A stretch of 64,000 bases of DNA. Origin: Sodalis ligni (GTDB lineage: Bacteria > Pseudomonadota > Gammaproteobacteria > Enterobacterales > Enterobacteriaceae). Position 1 is the stretch's first letter, and every line of letters begins with the position of its first letter. A program made the position numbers and the translations under genes. The notes under the pieces were generated by a model. That model was not told the origin of the DNA. It did not search any database and worked only from the letters and a program-made list of their open reading frames with translations. The stretch covers positions 1,860,337 through 1,924,336 of the forward strand of contig NZ_CP075169.1 of assembly GCF_016865525.2 (NCBI RefSeq). Direction: 5' to 3'. Of this stretch, positions 29,187 to 38,460 are shown in pieces.

Positions 29187-29562
29187 CACTTTTGCTTATA
29201 TATACGAAAAGTTTTGGATGAAATATAATTAGATTAGGATTGTATTGTCTGACAGACCAACAACCGCTTTACTTCGCTGCCCCATGATCCCGCCATGCTG
29301 CCGATATATGACTTGGCCGAATAACGGCACGGCTAAATGGCGTCCATGATGCGGGTCCGATGACCCCTATACTTTTTCCGCCGCGTTTGAAAAGGAAATC
29401 GTCCAGTAGTGTAACGTCAGACTATTTGCAGAAATATTGCGAAATGCTGGTATGCGGATGCTCCTGAATAGCTGCGGGAGATATCAGCGCAAGTCACCGT
29501 GAATCAGTGGTAGGCAAATCAGCGTTTACGTGCTCCAATACTTGCCAGAGGACTCCCATCTA
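29187..29562. other. Non-coding stretch before IS630
   Basis: About 375 bases without a convincing gene or repeat. An AT-rich part follows the iterons (29190-29240). Confidence 0.6.
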
Positions 29563-30705
29563 AATAACTGCGCCTATTACCGCTCCACTTTTGTTAGTCC
29601 AGGTTTGTTGCCTGGGAAAGGTGATGCGGTTTTCATAAATTGTCTGACATTTTTTAGTAACTCCCACATTGTTTTACAGTGATGATTGCGGGTCACCGTT
29701 TCGTGTAATGCTAACCATAAGAGCTCTATTTTGTTCACCCATGGCGAGTAAATCGGCTGATAAATAAGAATAAATTTTGGATTCTTCTTCAACCACTTCA
29801 ATGTCTTTTTACTTTTGTGAATGATGTAATTATCGACAATAAGGGTGATCGTTTTGGCGCTGCGATACGTGCTTCTCAGCTGGCATAGCATATCGATGAA
29901 CAAGCCTGAGTTTTTACGTGTTCCACTCACGTAATCCACTCTGCCCGTTCCAGCATGCAGCGCACCTGCAAGGTAATGTTTTCATTTTACCCGGCGTAGG
30001 GATGCGTTTCTGCTGACCTTTTTCTGCCAGTCCGCGCCGATTTTGGGTTGAGATCGATATCAACTTCATCCTCGTAAAACACGGGATGTTCAGCACTGTT
30101 CTTTGCCAATGCCTCATCAATTGCAGCCAGCTTTTCTTCCCTGTGAGGATCCCGAATATGCAAGGTCGGAGCCGCTCTGCGCCAGACAATGCCGGCTCCT
30201 GGCAACCAACGGCGAAGTGAGCCAGGATGCAACGTAGAGTTAAATAACTTATTAATTTCAATCGTTAACATCTCGGTACTCCAGCGTGAGCGCAGATAGC
30301 CAAAATCTTGCGGGGAGCGCTGAACAAGCAAATTGAGCATTCGCAGCATGGCGTCGACAGGCCATTTTTTGACGGCCCGGTGGCAGACTTTTCAGGCCTT
30401 CAATACCAAATAACGTGAACCAATTAATCCAGCGTCCGACGGAAGAACGGGCGGCACATAGGGTTTTAGCAACGCAAGTCAGCGATTCACCCCGGTGCAA
30501 CATCAACATGGCGATAAGGCGTCTGGCATGATTCTTATCTGCCGTTTTCTGGACAATTTTTGCATCTGGCGTCGTTCATTTCTGGGTATGGGTGCTATGA
30601 TCGGCATAACTCAGTCCGGTTGGTGATTTGTGATGTTTGGCGATTGATCAGATCGCTCAAACCGGATTGAGTTCCTTCGGTGATCTACTATTAGGCGCAG
30701 TTATT
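29563..30705. mobile_element. IS630-family insertion sequence
   Basis: Ends carry matching inverted repeats: AATAACTGCGCCTA at 29563-29576 and TAGGCGCAGTTATT at 30692-30705, each flanked by TA, the IS630 target duplication. 1143 bp with one transposase on the minus strand. Confidence 0.88.
29577..30607 (-). pseudogene. IS630 transposase, several frameshifts
   Basis: DDE transposase of about 344 residues when repaired. N-terminal start MPIIAPIPRNERRQMQK from ATG 30607, helix-turn-helix ESLTCVAKTLCAARSSVGRWINW, then FYEDEVDIDLNPK (first catalytic acids), IVDNYIIHKS and QPIYSPWVNKIELLW (last catalytic acid). At least four frame changes (near 30570, 30370, 30060-30090 and 29950), mostly in short homopolymers, so inactive. 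Confidence 0.88.
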
Positions 30706-30853
30706 TAGATTGAATACATTCTTTCACGTGCATAGAAAGTATTTTGGTTCAGTATCGATATATTATTTTACTCGATTTAGACGAATTGAGGGATGAAATC
30801 GTGGGTCGGCATTTTTAAGAAAAAATAAATATAAATTCAGATATAAACGATAG

Positions 30854-31364
30854 CTAGTAATTCATATGAATCCTATCACCAAGGTAGTACAATCCGAAAA
30901 AGTTGAAACCAAAAGCTGCCAGCTTAAAAAGGAAAATAAATGAATAAATTATGTGAAAATAAGGCTTGGTTGAAACTATTAGAACAGGTGATATAAAAGC
31001 ATTGAGCATCACTATCAAAATGCTTAGTGCGGTTAAGAAAGAAAAAGCATGCAAAGAAAAAGTCTTCTCGTTAGTTTTTCCTGAGAATTAATTGTTTTAC
31101 CATTTTCTTTGACAACCTTAATTTCAATGAATGGGGTGCCCTTATCACTGATCAATGGATAATCTATTTGTTTTCGATTGAATGTGGCTATTGCGGCGAG
31201 AGCTGCAATATAAAACCCAGGTAGATTAGAAATAAATGATGATACGGATTTAATAAAACCCCATCTTTAATTAATTCATTGAATGGGATCTTAGTTAGGT
31301 AGAAATAGATTATCGATATAATAGTAAGGATTAGTGGTGCATACCAATCATAGGTTTTTTCCAT
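30854..31364 (-). pseudogene. Unknown four-helix membrane protein, frameshifted
   Basis: Start ATG at 31364 with AAAGGA five bases before. Reads MEKTYDWYAPLILTIISIIY (helix 1), frame shift near 31245, then ISNLPGFYIAALAAIATFNR (helix 2), a soluble part with DYPLISDKGTPFIEIKVVKE, second shift near 31045, then FSFLTALSILIVMLNAFIS and FHIIYSFIFLFKLAAFGFNF (helices 3 and 4) to TAG at 30854-30856. About 170 residues when repaired. Much more AT-rich than the flanks. Family not recognised; second gene of a two-gene cassette. Confidence 0.6.
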
Positions 31365-31512
31365 TAATTCCTTTTATGTTTAGATAGCCAAACGGTTTAA
31401 GTAAATGAAAAATCAGATCAAACATACAAACCTCACATATTTGCAATCATTTTAGATACTATTTCTGATTCTATACTATCATAAGAATCCTTCAGTCGTG
31501 AAGAAAAATCAG

Positions 31513-32452
31513 TTAATATTGATTTTTAATAAATGTTCTTTCCAGACCATCCAATCTTATATTAGCAGTATCTAATTCTACTTGCCTAATAGCTTCGGTA
31601 TCTGGTTCTTTAAATTTAATTTTAATAAGTTCATATCCTCCATTATCTTTGTTGTTGAAATATGAAGAGATATTCTTTATCCAGCCGATAACATCTTGCG
31701 AACCATGGTTAGGTAAGATTCTTAAGGTGCTTTCTTTAGGAATGATTGCCACATTGACGTCAGGGGCATTAATAGCCTGAAATTCATTTTTATTAAAATA
31801 ACATCCGCCAAGCCTTCTCGATTTAACTTATTGAAAAGCTCTTGATCTAATTTTCCGTTCATGTCAAAAACTGGTTTGTAGAAAACCTTTATTGGCTTTT
31901 TGTGTTCGGCGAAATAATGTTTGTAGTGGTATTGCAAACAAAGAAATCTTCATTCTTTCTTGCTATCTCGAATAATATTCTATCAAGAAATCCATTCATG
32001 CGTGATGTGGAAATTTTAGGAATGGGAATGTAAACCATGTTATACGTTCTACTATTTCCATCTAAAGATATTATAACATGTGAAGATACTTCATAGCCCT
32101 CGCCTTCATGTTGTTTTGGGGCTATTTCTTGACGAGTTTTAGTTTTTGATTTTTAATAACCGTGACACTTCCGTTTTTATCAATAGAATTAATTAACAAA
32201 GCAATATGAGTTGGTTTTTATCTTCTCTATTAGTGAAAAGTTTTACATCCTGCAATATTAGTATTATTTCTCCATTCTGATATTGGTGTTCCAGCCCCTT
32301 TGCTCAAGTATCCACGGGGCAAGTTCTTCCATGGTCGGTACAGGGCAAGTACATTGAGTCTTATCTTTCGGGTTTAGTTGAGTCCGGTATTTTGTGTCAA
32401 TGGTAACACTATGGTGAGTAATTAGACGTGTAAGTGCGTCCAGTGTAGACAT
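31513..32452 (-). pseudogene. Unknown protein of about 313 residues, several frameshifts
   Basis: Starts MSTLDALTRLITHHSVTID at 32452 and ends at 31513. Repaired pieces in order: PTMEELAPWILEQRGWNTN, GEIILILQDVKLFTNREDKN, HIALLINSIDKNGSVTVIKN, EIAPKQHEGEGYEVSSHVII, YNMVYIPIPKISTSRMNGFL, HYFAEHKKPIKVFYKPVFDM, VAIIPKESTLRILPNHGSQD. At least five one-base slips in A/T runs (e.g. near 31785). AT-rich, no membrane helix. Upstream partner of the membrane protein at 30854-31364. I do not recognise the family; a phage-defence role is only a guess from location. Confidence 0.55.
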
Positions 32453-32764
32453 TTTTGTTGTCCATTTTTATGTATGCTGTGTAATAAAACTTTACATTAT
32501 CGCACATTGTTAAGTAAAGGTATTATATGCAATAAGTAAGATTGTAAGTGTTATTGTTCTCTTTTTGTACGACTCCTAAATCAATAAATATTAGGTACGC
32601 AGCGTCTTTAAAACCCTCAGAAAATCAAAATATTAGTCCCCTTTTAATCAACTCGTAATCCCTTCATGTGCAGCTTTTTCATGCTAAATGTTTCATATAT
32701 TGCAATATTTATGTATATTGTTGCAATAAATGCAATTACTGTTTAAATGTACACTGAGGCAACC
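32453..32764. other. AT-rich divergent promoter region
   Basis: 312 bases between the AT-rich cassette and the rightward phage genes. It holds three TGCAAT direct repeats (32701, 32722, 32731) just before the next gene, a possible operator for the small protein that follows. Confidence 0.45.
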
Positions 32765-32944
32765 ATGGCATATAACCCCAATTTTAAAACCGTTCTTTTG
32801 ACTAAAGAGCAGATGGCGGCAGTACGGAACATTCAGGATGCTGAACGGCATAAGTCCCCATATGGAATAGCACCAACCCTGAACGCAATCGTTCGGGGAC
32901 TGTTGGCCCAAGCGCTGGCGCAGCATGGTTCTAAGGCTTCGTGA
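32765..32944 (+). CDS. Small phage protein, possible ribbon-helix-helix
   Basis: 59 residues from ATG 32765 (MAYNPNFKTVLLTKEQMAAV). GAGGC at 32757 serves as ribosome site; the frame is open 6 codons further upstream. A strand-helix-helix pattern and size suggest a DNA-binding regulator, but I cannot be sure. Its stop overlaps the next gene by 4 bases. Confidence 0.65.
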   Translation: MAYNPNFKTVLLTKEQMAAVRNIQDAERHKSPYGIAPTLNAIVRGLLAQALAQHGSKAS

Positions 32945-33567
32945 TGGATATTTTATCAGCTATCTTCAATCAGCCATCACGCAAAATCGGTACGCTGGTG
33001 CCGAGCGTGGTCATTTCTGAAAAACACAGCGATCAGTTAGAAATCACTGAACACCCGGTAGAGCGGCCCACCACAAAAGGTAGCAATGGAACGGGGGCCA
33101 GTGCGTCCGGCGCCGGTTTTGTCGCTGACCATGCCTACCGGCGGCCTTCTGAAGTCACCATGGAGCTTGGTTTTGCCGGGGGCGGCTCGCTGTTGGATTT
33201 TACCGATACCACATCCAACGGGCTAAGCCTGGGATTAAGCCCCAAGGAGACATACCAGAAAATCCTGAATATGCAATCCAACCGTGAACCAATCGACGTC
33301 ATTACCGGCAAACGCACCTATAGCAACATGCTGATCCGCGCGATCGAGGTGACGACCGACAAAACCAGCGAAAACGTGCTGATGTGCGTTTTAACGCTGC
33401 GCGAGGTCATCATCACGCAAACGCAAAGTATACAGGTAGCGGACAAGAGCAATATGACCTTGGGAGTCACGACATCCGCCGTACAGAATACCGGCACCAA
33501 GACAGCTAAACCCGCTGATGAATCCTTGCTCCTTCAGGGAAAGAATTTTATCACCTCGCATTTTTAA
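32941..33567 (+). CDS. Dit-like phage baseplate/tail protein
   Basis: 208 residues. Opening VVISEKHSDQLEITEHPVE followed by FVADHAYRRPSEVTMELGF is the pattern of the Dit-like N-terminal domain in contractile-tail phages: a baseplate ring protein linking tail tube and hub. First of four adjacent baseplate genes in the usual order. TGATGG overlap with the previous gene. Confidence 0.8.
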   Translation: MMDILSAIFNQPSRKIGTLVPSVVISEKHSDQLEITEHPVERPTTKGSNGTGASASGAGFVADHAYRRPSEVTMELGFAGGGSLLDFTDTTSNGLSLGLSPKETYQKILNMQSNREPIDVITGKRTYSNMLIRAIEVTTDKTSENVLMCVLTLREVIITQTQSIQVADKSNMTLGVTTSAVQNTGTKTAKPADESLLLQGKNFITSHF

Positions 33568-33576
33568 GGGCTGAAT

Positions 33577-33882
33577 ATGGCAACCACTGAAATACCTCTC
33601 ACGCCGGACAATCAGACATTCGGTATTACCCTGGCGGGCACGGCTTACCAAATGCGTTTAATTTGGCGCAGCACTTTATGGTATCTGGATTTAATGGATA
33701 GCACAGGTACACCATTAATTAACGGTATCCCGCTTGTTCCTGGCGTTGATTTACTCGCCCAATATGCATCTTTAAATTTCGGATATTCGTTGAACGTCAT
33801 TTGCGATTTTCCCGACCAGGAATACCCGACCGAAACCGATCTTGGCATTAACAGCCACCTTTACGCAGAAACTCAGGAGTAA
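33577..33882 (+). CDS. Phage baseplate plug-like protein
   Basis: 101 residues, small beta-rich protein (TFGITLAGTAYQMRLIWRST...YLDLMDSTGTPLINGIPLVPG) of the type found between Dit and hub genes, where it plugs the tail tube. Two bases separate it from the hub gene. Confidence 0.72.
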   Translation: MATTEIPLTPDNQTFGITLAGTAYQMRLIWRSTLWYLDLMDSTGTPLINGIPLVPGVDLLAQYASLNFGYSLNVICDFPDQEYPTETDLGINSHLYAETQE

Positions 33883-33884
33883 TC

Positions 33885-34952
33885 ATGTCTCAAAACTGGA
33901 TGCGGCATTTTGAATTAATTCTCACTGACGATACGGGCAACGGGATATTGCTCAGTGAGCTAAAAGTCACCTTTGATATCGAATGGAACGATGTTAAATG
34001 GCCCAGCACAGCAATAGTAAAAGTTTACAATCTTTCCCATGAGACGCAGAACCGGATTATGCAGCGGGAATTCTCGATAATGAAAGTTATTGCCGGCTAT
34101 GACGGCATTGCCCCGGACGTGTCGGCCAGCGAAGTAGGCAAGGTCAAAAATATCACAGCCGCCCAAGTAGGCCAGATAAACGGGGCAAATTATGGCGTCA
34201 TTTATAGCGGGGATATTCGCTTCACTGTTACCGGAAAAGAAAATATCACCGACACGTATGTGATGATTTCTGCATCTGATGGGCTTGAAGCGTTTACCTC
34301 CGCTTTTATCAGTCAAACCATATCCAAAGGCTATACGGTAAAAGATATTTATAACGTGCTCATGAAGGCACTGGCGCCTTACGGTATAACTGCCGGGCTG
34401 GCTCCCGAATTTCCGACTACGGTATTTCCCCGCGGGAAAACCTTACATGGCATGGTTCGTGACTATCTTGATAACGTTGCTCAGCAATGCGGTGCCAGAT
34501 GGCAGTTTGCCTATGGCAAGATTGATATGCTGACTAAAGACATGGTGTCGCATCAAGCCGTTGTGCTGAATGCCGATAACGGGTTGGTGGGTATGCCACA
34601 GCAGACCATAGGCGGAGGGGTGAACGTGAAGTGTTTCATCAATCCCAACATCCGGCTTAACGGGTTGATACAGTTAGACCAAGCATCGGTATATCGGGCG
34701 CAGCTATCACCAGACCTGGTAAACCGGTCAGGTGTCATCGCTGAAAACAACGTGAATGGCAACCTTGTAACTACTGGTCTGGCGCAAAGGGAAAATCCGG
34801 CCAGTATCGCCACTGACGGCGTTTATCTGGTCCGGTATATTTCCTACATGGGCGACACCCGCGGGCAAAATTGGTATATGGATATGGCGTGTGAAGCGCG
34901 CGGGGCGACGGATGTTCCTTCAAATTCATTTCTGCAAAGACAGGATGCATGA
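33885..34952 (+). CDS. Phage baseplate hub protein
   Basis: 355 residues. LKVTFDIEWNDVKWPSTAIVKVYNLSHETQNRI near the start, YSGDIRFT and YVMISASDGLEAF in the middle: features of gp27/gp44-like baseplate hubs of contractile tails. Intact. The stop overlaps the next start by 4 bases. Confidence 0.78.
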   Translation: MSQNWMRHFELILTDDTGNGILLSELKVTFDIEWNDVKWPSTAIVKVYNLSHETQNRIMQREFSIMKVIAGYDGIAPDVSASEVGKVKNITAAQVGQINGANYGVIYSGDIRFTVTGKENITDTYVMISASDGLEAFTSAFISQTISKGYTVKDIYNVLMKALAPYGITAGLAPEFPTTVFPRGKTLHGMVRDYLDNVAQQCGARWQFAYGKIDMLTKDMVSHQAVVLNADNGLVGMPQQTIGGGVNVKCFINPNIRLNGLIQLDQASVYRAQLSPDLVNRSGVIAENNVNGNLVTTGLAQRENPASIATDGVYLVRYISYMGDTRGQNWYMDMACEARGATDVPSNSFLQRQDA

Positions 34953-35302
34953 TGAAGAGTTTTATTTTTTTACTCAGTATATTGATTCCCCTCACGAGTA
35001 ATGCCCAATTAATTACAACGCATCGATACAATTGCGGAGTTTTTCGCTTGGAAATGATCGCTAACTCAATGTCCAAAGTTAACGGCGAATATGTTACCTC
35101 GCAAAAAATAGTAGCCATTGGAAACGGCGGCATGAAAATTGAAATGACGTTAATGCCGGCTCGTGACGGTAACATGTATGGTTTTGAATATATTCACCCG
35201 GACGAGAGTTATAAACGCTGGCTTAATGTTGAGTTGATCCGAACCAATATGGAACAGCCACGGATTATCGGGTCTTTTGATTGCAAACGAGTACCGGATT
35301 AA
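34949..35302 (+). CDS. Small exported protein inside the baseplate operon
   Basis: 117 residues with an N-terminal signal peptide (MMKSFIFLLSILIPLTSNAQ, cleavage after SNA) and two cysteines (NCGVFR, SFDCKR). Two adjacent ATGs (34949, 34952). A secreted protein among virion genes is unusual; it may be a morphogenesis or host-modifying factor. Function not recognised. Confidence 0.68.
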   Translation: MMKSFIFLLSILIPLTSNAQLITTHRYNCGVFRLEMIANSMSKVNGEYVTSQKIVAIGNGGMKIEMTLMPARDGNMYGFEYIHPDESYKRWLNVELIRTNMEQPRIIGSFDCKRVPD

Positions 35303-35315
35303 AAGGGGTAAAAAA

Positions 35316-36042
35316 ATGGCAAATATTAGGCCAGCTGATGATAACGAAATTTTTGATATAATCAAACAGCAAGCCGTGGCAGGTTCCAGAACAGCATTAC
35401 CCGGTGTTATCCAGTCATTTGATCCCGATGCCGTGACGTGTGTTGTGCAAATTTGCAGTAAAGATATCGGCCTTGGACCTTGGGGAAGTATCGCTAAACC
35501 ATCATCCCTTGATTATCACTTGCTGGTGGATGTTCCCGTTATTTTCCCGCGGGGCGGCGGCGTCACCCTAACGTTCCCAATTGCCGCTGGTGATGAATGC
35601 CTGGTGATTTTTGCCGATCGCTGTATCGATTTCTGGTGGCAGTCCGGCGGCGTACAAGAGCATGTGGACTGGCGTAGCCATGACCTATCAGACGCATTTG
35701 TTATCCCAGGCCCGCAATCCCAGGCGCATAAAATCAGCGGCATCAGCACCAGCGCCGCCCAGCTTCGCAGCGACGATGGCGCCGCAGTTATCGAAATCAA
35801 TCCGGCGTCCCATGCTGTGAACGTCACGACATCGGGTTCCGTCACAATGACAGCGCCGACCGTCACCATCAACGGCAATGTCACCATCAACGGCAACCTG
35901 TCGCAGGGCATGGGTGAAGATGGCGGCGGGGCTACCCTGTTCGGCCCGGTTACCGTCACGAACAACGTTACCGCCGGGCCTGGATACTCACACCCATACC
36001 GGCGTTCAGCCGGGCAACGGTTCAACAGGAGCACCACAATGA
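35316..36042 (+). pseudogene. Baseplate spike protein (gpV/Gp138-like), C-terminal frameshift
   Basis: ATG 35316 follows AAAAGGGG. Reads an OB-fold part (LPGVIQSFDPDAVTCVVQIC, VPVIFPRGGGVTLTFPIAAGDE) and then a repetitive beta-needle (TVTINGNVTINGNLS). At 35976-35979 one extra C shifts the frame; the original end (DTHTHTGVQPGNGSTGAPQ, with the HTHTG metal-binding tip) continues to TGA 36040-36042. The unshifted reading runs on to 36236 through the next gene. Membrane-piercing tip of a contractile tail. Confidence 0.82.
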
Positions 36043-36241
36043 AACATGAAAATAAAGGCACACCAGCTAATCCTGGACAATTGGAGCAGGTTAAACACAG
36101 GAAAATAATCACCTGGATAATGGCGCGATTATTGATGACTCGGCCTTGCAAAGTGGATTTTACGGTGATGGACAGGCCGCAAAAAGGCAGCTCAGCAAAG
36201 AATCAATATTGCATGAGACCTTCAGCCACGAAGTGAAATAG
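36039..36241 (+). pseudogene. Small gene after the spike gene, frameshifted
   Basis: ATG overlaps the spike stop (CAATGA). Starts MKHENKGTPANPGQLEQVKH; one A is missing near 36102-36105; the other frame continues NNHLDNGAIIDDSALQSGFY and ends FSHEVK before TAG 36239-36241. About 66 residues when repaired. Family unknown. Confidence 0.6.
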
Positions 36242-36624
36242 CGCCGGAAGTACCGCCGTCTTCAATCAGAAAAATACGCCGTTGGCAGGACCGGGTAGTA
36301 ACGCTGTCGGCGTTTCATGCTTCAAAGCAAAATAGGCGATTGCGGAAAAAGGCTACGCAAGTACGCAAAAAAAAACGCAGAAAATCCGCAGTGCAGATAA
36401 TGCGGAACTGAATGAAATTTATCAGTAAAACAGCGCTGATAGTGCGGAAAATTCCGCAGCCGTTCCGCAATATTCCGCGCCCGAATTAAAATCACAGTGG
36501 GGAAAGCTTGTGCTGATTATGCCGGCACGAATTGCGCACAGATAAGCCCTGCCCCATGAGAGGTTAACATTTCTTAAGGTATTTGCGCAAAGTACGGCGG
36601 GGAATGGCAATAAAAGTTTAGGGG
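36242..36624. repeat. Non-coding block rich in TTCCGCA/TACGCA motifs
   Basis: No gene seen. TGCGGAA or TTCCGCA occurs six times between 36340 and 36475, several in inverted pairs (GCGGAAAATTCCGC at 36443-36456). TACGCA occurs twice at 36351-36363. Confidence 0.6.
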
Positions 36625-36975
36625 GTGCCGGTGGGCGACCGCACAGAAAAAATTAAGCGCCTGATGGCTTACGACAGGCGTGTAAAAGCGCTATTACGAG
36701 AATGGGAGCACACCGGCTTTGATTACCGGTTTACGCCTGACCTTGAGCCGTTCCCTGACGATTTGCTGGGCTTGACGTGTGGAGCGACAACCAGGTCGGG
36801 AAGACCATGCAGGCTTACCGATCTCTACAATGGGGGCCGCTGCAAATTCCATGGAGGGAAAAGCACCGGCGCCAGAACGCCAGAAGGCAAAGCACGGCAG
36901 TTAGAAGGGTATCGGCGATGGCTGGAGAGAAAGCGGCAGGCCACCTTCGAAAATGGTACGCAATCCGGTGCGTAA
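36625..36975 (+). CDS. HGGxSTG-domain protein
   Basis: 116 residues. Zn-type motif CGATTRSGRPCR (about residues 51-62) followed by CKFHGGKSTGARTPEGKAR, the defining HGGxSTG signature of small prophage proteins found near terminase genes. Starts at GTG 36625 or GTG 36631 after AGGGG. Just after its stop come five TACGCA motifs (36956-37030). Confidence 0.8.
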   Translation: MPVGDRTEKIKRLMAYDRRVKALLREWEHTGFDYRFTPDLEPFPDDLLGLTCGATTRSGRPCRLTDLYNGGRCKFHGGKSTGARTPEGKARQLEGYRRWLERKRQATFENGTQSGA

Positions 36976-37614
36976 GTACGCAAAATCGGTACGCAAAAAG
37001 TACGCAGGAAAAGCGTGAATTATGGATGCGTACCGGCTTCACGGAGCCTAGCGATTGATGCGCAAATCAATCCCCAAACAGTGCGCAAAATGTCTTACTC
37101 CATGAGATAGTAACTTTTAGTAACGTTTTCTTCTGGCCGGCGAGAAAGGCAGCTCACGCAATTGCGACAAAATGCGACGTTTAAACCGACCGTGACACCC
37201 GACAGCCGGATGTTAAGTTTTGATAAGGTATCGCTCTTGGTAGTCGCCAGCAAAGCGAAGGGGGAAAACGTCTATCCTAAAGCCGCCACCATGGTAAGGA
37301 ATGGTAAGGTTCAAACCTTCCTGCAGGCCATCAAGCGCTTGAGAGGCAGCGCACGAAAAAGCGACAAATATAGACGTTTGCGTGTTTCTAAAGCCTGTTG
37401 CGAATGGCCTGATTTATCGGCTAAAGTGCTTCCTGGTAAATATCGCAAGAGCCAGAATGCCACGGCAGCACCTAAGCGGGCGGAGAGAGGCCTGCAGCCG
37501 ACCACTCCAACGCCAGCAGGATGTACAGAAATGCTAAGGTCAGTCGGGGTATCCGCCGCACCCATTGAGGTTGTCTTACAGTAAAAAGCACAATTGCCTA
37601 ACCGATGAGGCTAG
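36976..37614. other. Probably decayed stretch with TACGCA repeats
   Basis: The other frames after the HGGxSTG gene keep some coding look (RYAKSTQEKRELWMRTG to 37058), suggesting a lost frameshifted C-terminus. A plus-strand frame at 37162-37584 is open but basic and unlike known families; I do not call it a gene. Confidence 0.4.
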
Positions 37615-38052
37615 ATGATGAAACGTGACCAACAATCAAGATCTGGATGGGGCGGAAAACGTCCTGGTGCCGGTGCGCCATTTGGCAATATGAATGCCGT
37701 AAAGCATGGCGAGCGAAGCAAACGGGCCTTCTTGCCCTTAGACAGTAATGCGGAACAGCTCACTCCGCTGGTAGCGCTGCGGGTCAGGAATCTGATGATG
37801 GCCGGGCGCTTTATTGAATTATCGAGAGCAAACTGCAAAGTTGGAACGGCCGCCTGGCGGGAACTGATGCTATTGGACGGTATCATGTGGCAGCACACCA
37901 AACGTATGATGATTTTGGAACGACGGCAGTCAAAAAGAAGCATTGACGAAGCAATGATAAACTTGCGTAGTGCTCGTAAAGATAGGCGCGAAGCTGAAGC
38001 TTTGCTCGTGGCCGCGAAAAAACAAAGGCGTGTAACTGCTTCAAAGAGCTGA
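37615..38052 (+). CDS. Phage DNA-binding/terminase-small-subunit-like protein
   Basis: 145 residues. The N-terminus WGGKRPGAGAPFGNMNAVKHGERSK is the GGxRPGAGxPxGNxNAxKHG motif common in small phage packaging-associated proteins. C-terminal half strongly basic and helical. Two adjacent ATGs (37615, 37618). Confidence 0.7.
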   Translation: MMKRDQQSRSGWGGKRPGAGAPFGNMNAVKHGERSKRAFLPLDSNAEQLTPLVALRVRNLMMAGRFIELSRANCKVGTAAWRELMLLDGIMWQHTKRMMILERRQSKRSIDEAMINLRSARKDRREAEALLVAAKKQRRVTASKS

Positions 38053-38449
38053 AATCAGGTTAGTCAGTAACCCTTCTTTTGTTGCCACAATGATGGTTGC
38101 CAAACTGGTTGCCACCGGAAATAGCCATTTAAACTGGAAACTACAGGTCACTCGAAAGTTAACCGGCAAAGTTCGCAAACAGGTTCGCAGCAGAAAGCAT
38201 GTTTTGCGGCATGAACCAGGCGCCGGCCAAAGTTGCCAAAGAGCCAGTATCCAAAACCAAGGTATCCACTCAGGTATCCACCAAAACGGTGATTCTCCTG
38301 GTTACCAAAGAGGGTTGCCAAACTGGTTGCCACGCAAAACAGTTAAAAATACGTCACACAAAATTATATGGGGTACATTTGGGGTATAAGTAAAATTTAT
38401 TTTTAAATGTATTTTATTTCAATAAGATAGTTAACTTTTATGGCTCTCA
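38053..38449. repeat. Right-end block with GTTGCCA and GGTATCCA repeats
   Basis: GTTGCCA occurs at least six times between 38080 and 38335, with GGTATCCA twice and GGTTACCA once. Overlapping open frames (38090-38389, 38199-38393) have repeat-derived sequence (KVSTQVSTKTV) and are not convincing genes. Integrase arm-like sites and attR follow. Confidence 0.5.
38366..38390. repeat. Candidate integrase arm sites, right end
   Basis: ATGGGGTACATT and TGGGGTATAAG, same motif and spacing as the pair at 19328-19350, about 60 bases inside attR. Confidence 0.55.
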
Positions 38450-38460
38450 CCTCCGCCACT
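38450..38460. repeat. attR core
   Basis: CCTCCGCCACT, identical to the end of serT at 19206-19216. Confidence 0.8.

Larger units (their letters stand above)
19206..38460. mobile_element. P4-type integrative island in serT (about 19.3 kb)
   Basis: Bounded by CCTCCGCCACT at the 3' end of serT (19206-19216) and again at 38450-38460. Starts with a P4-type tyrosine integrase reading away from the tRNA, then AlpA, an antirepressor, tiny overlapping genes and a DUF927 primase-helicase: a satellite layout. The right half adds an IS630 copy, an AT-rich cassette and a phage baseplate fragment, so it is composite. The integrase, alpA and helicase are all frameshifted, so it is probably fixed in place. 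Confidence 0.88.

Noticed and set aside
30854-32452. Kiwa (KwaA/KwaB) defence pair
   Set aside because: A membrane protein paired with a soluble protein of about 310 residues fits by layout, but I could not match the soluble sequence to the KwaB pattern, and the gene order is reversed; left unnamed.
37162-37584. 140-residue plus-strand gene
   Set aside because: No ribosome site, basic low-complexity product, no family, lies in a motif-repeat stretch.
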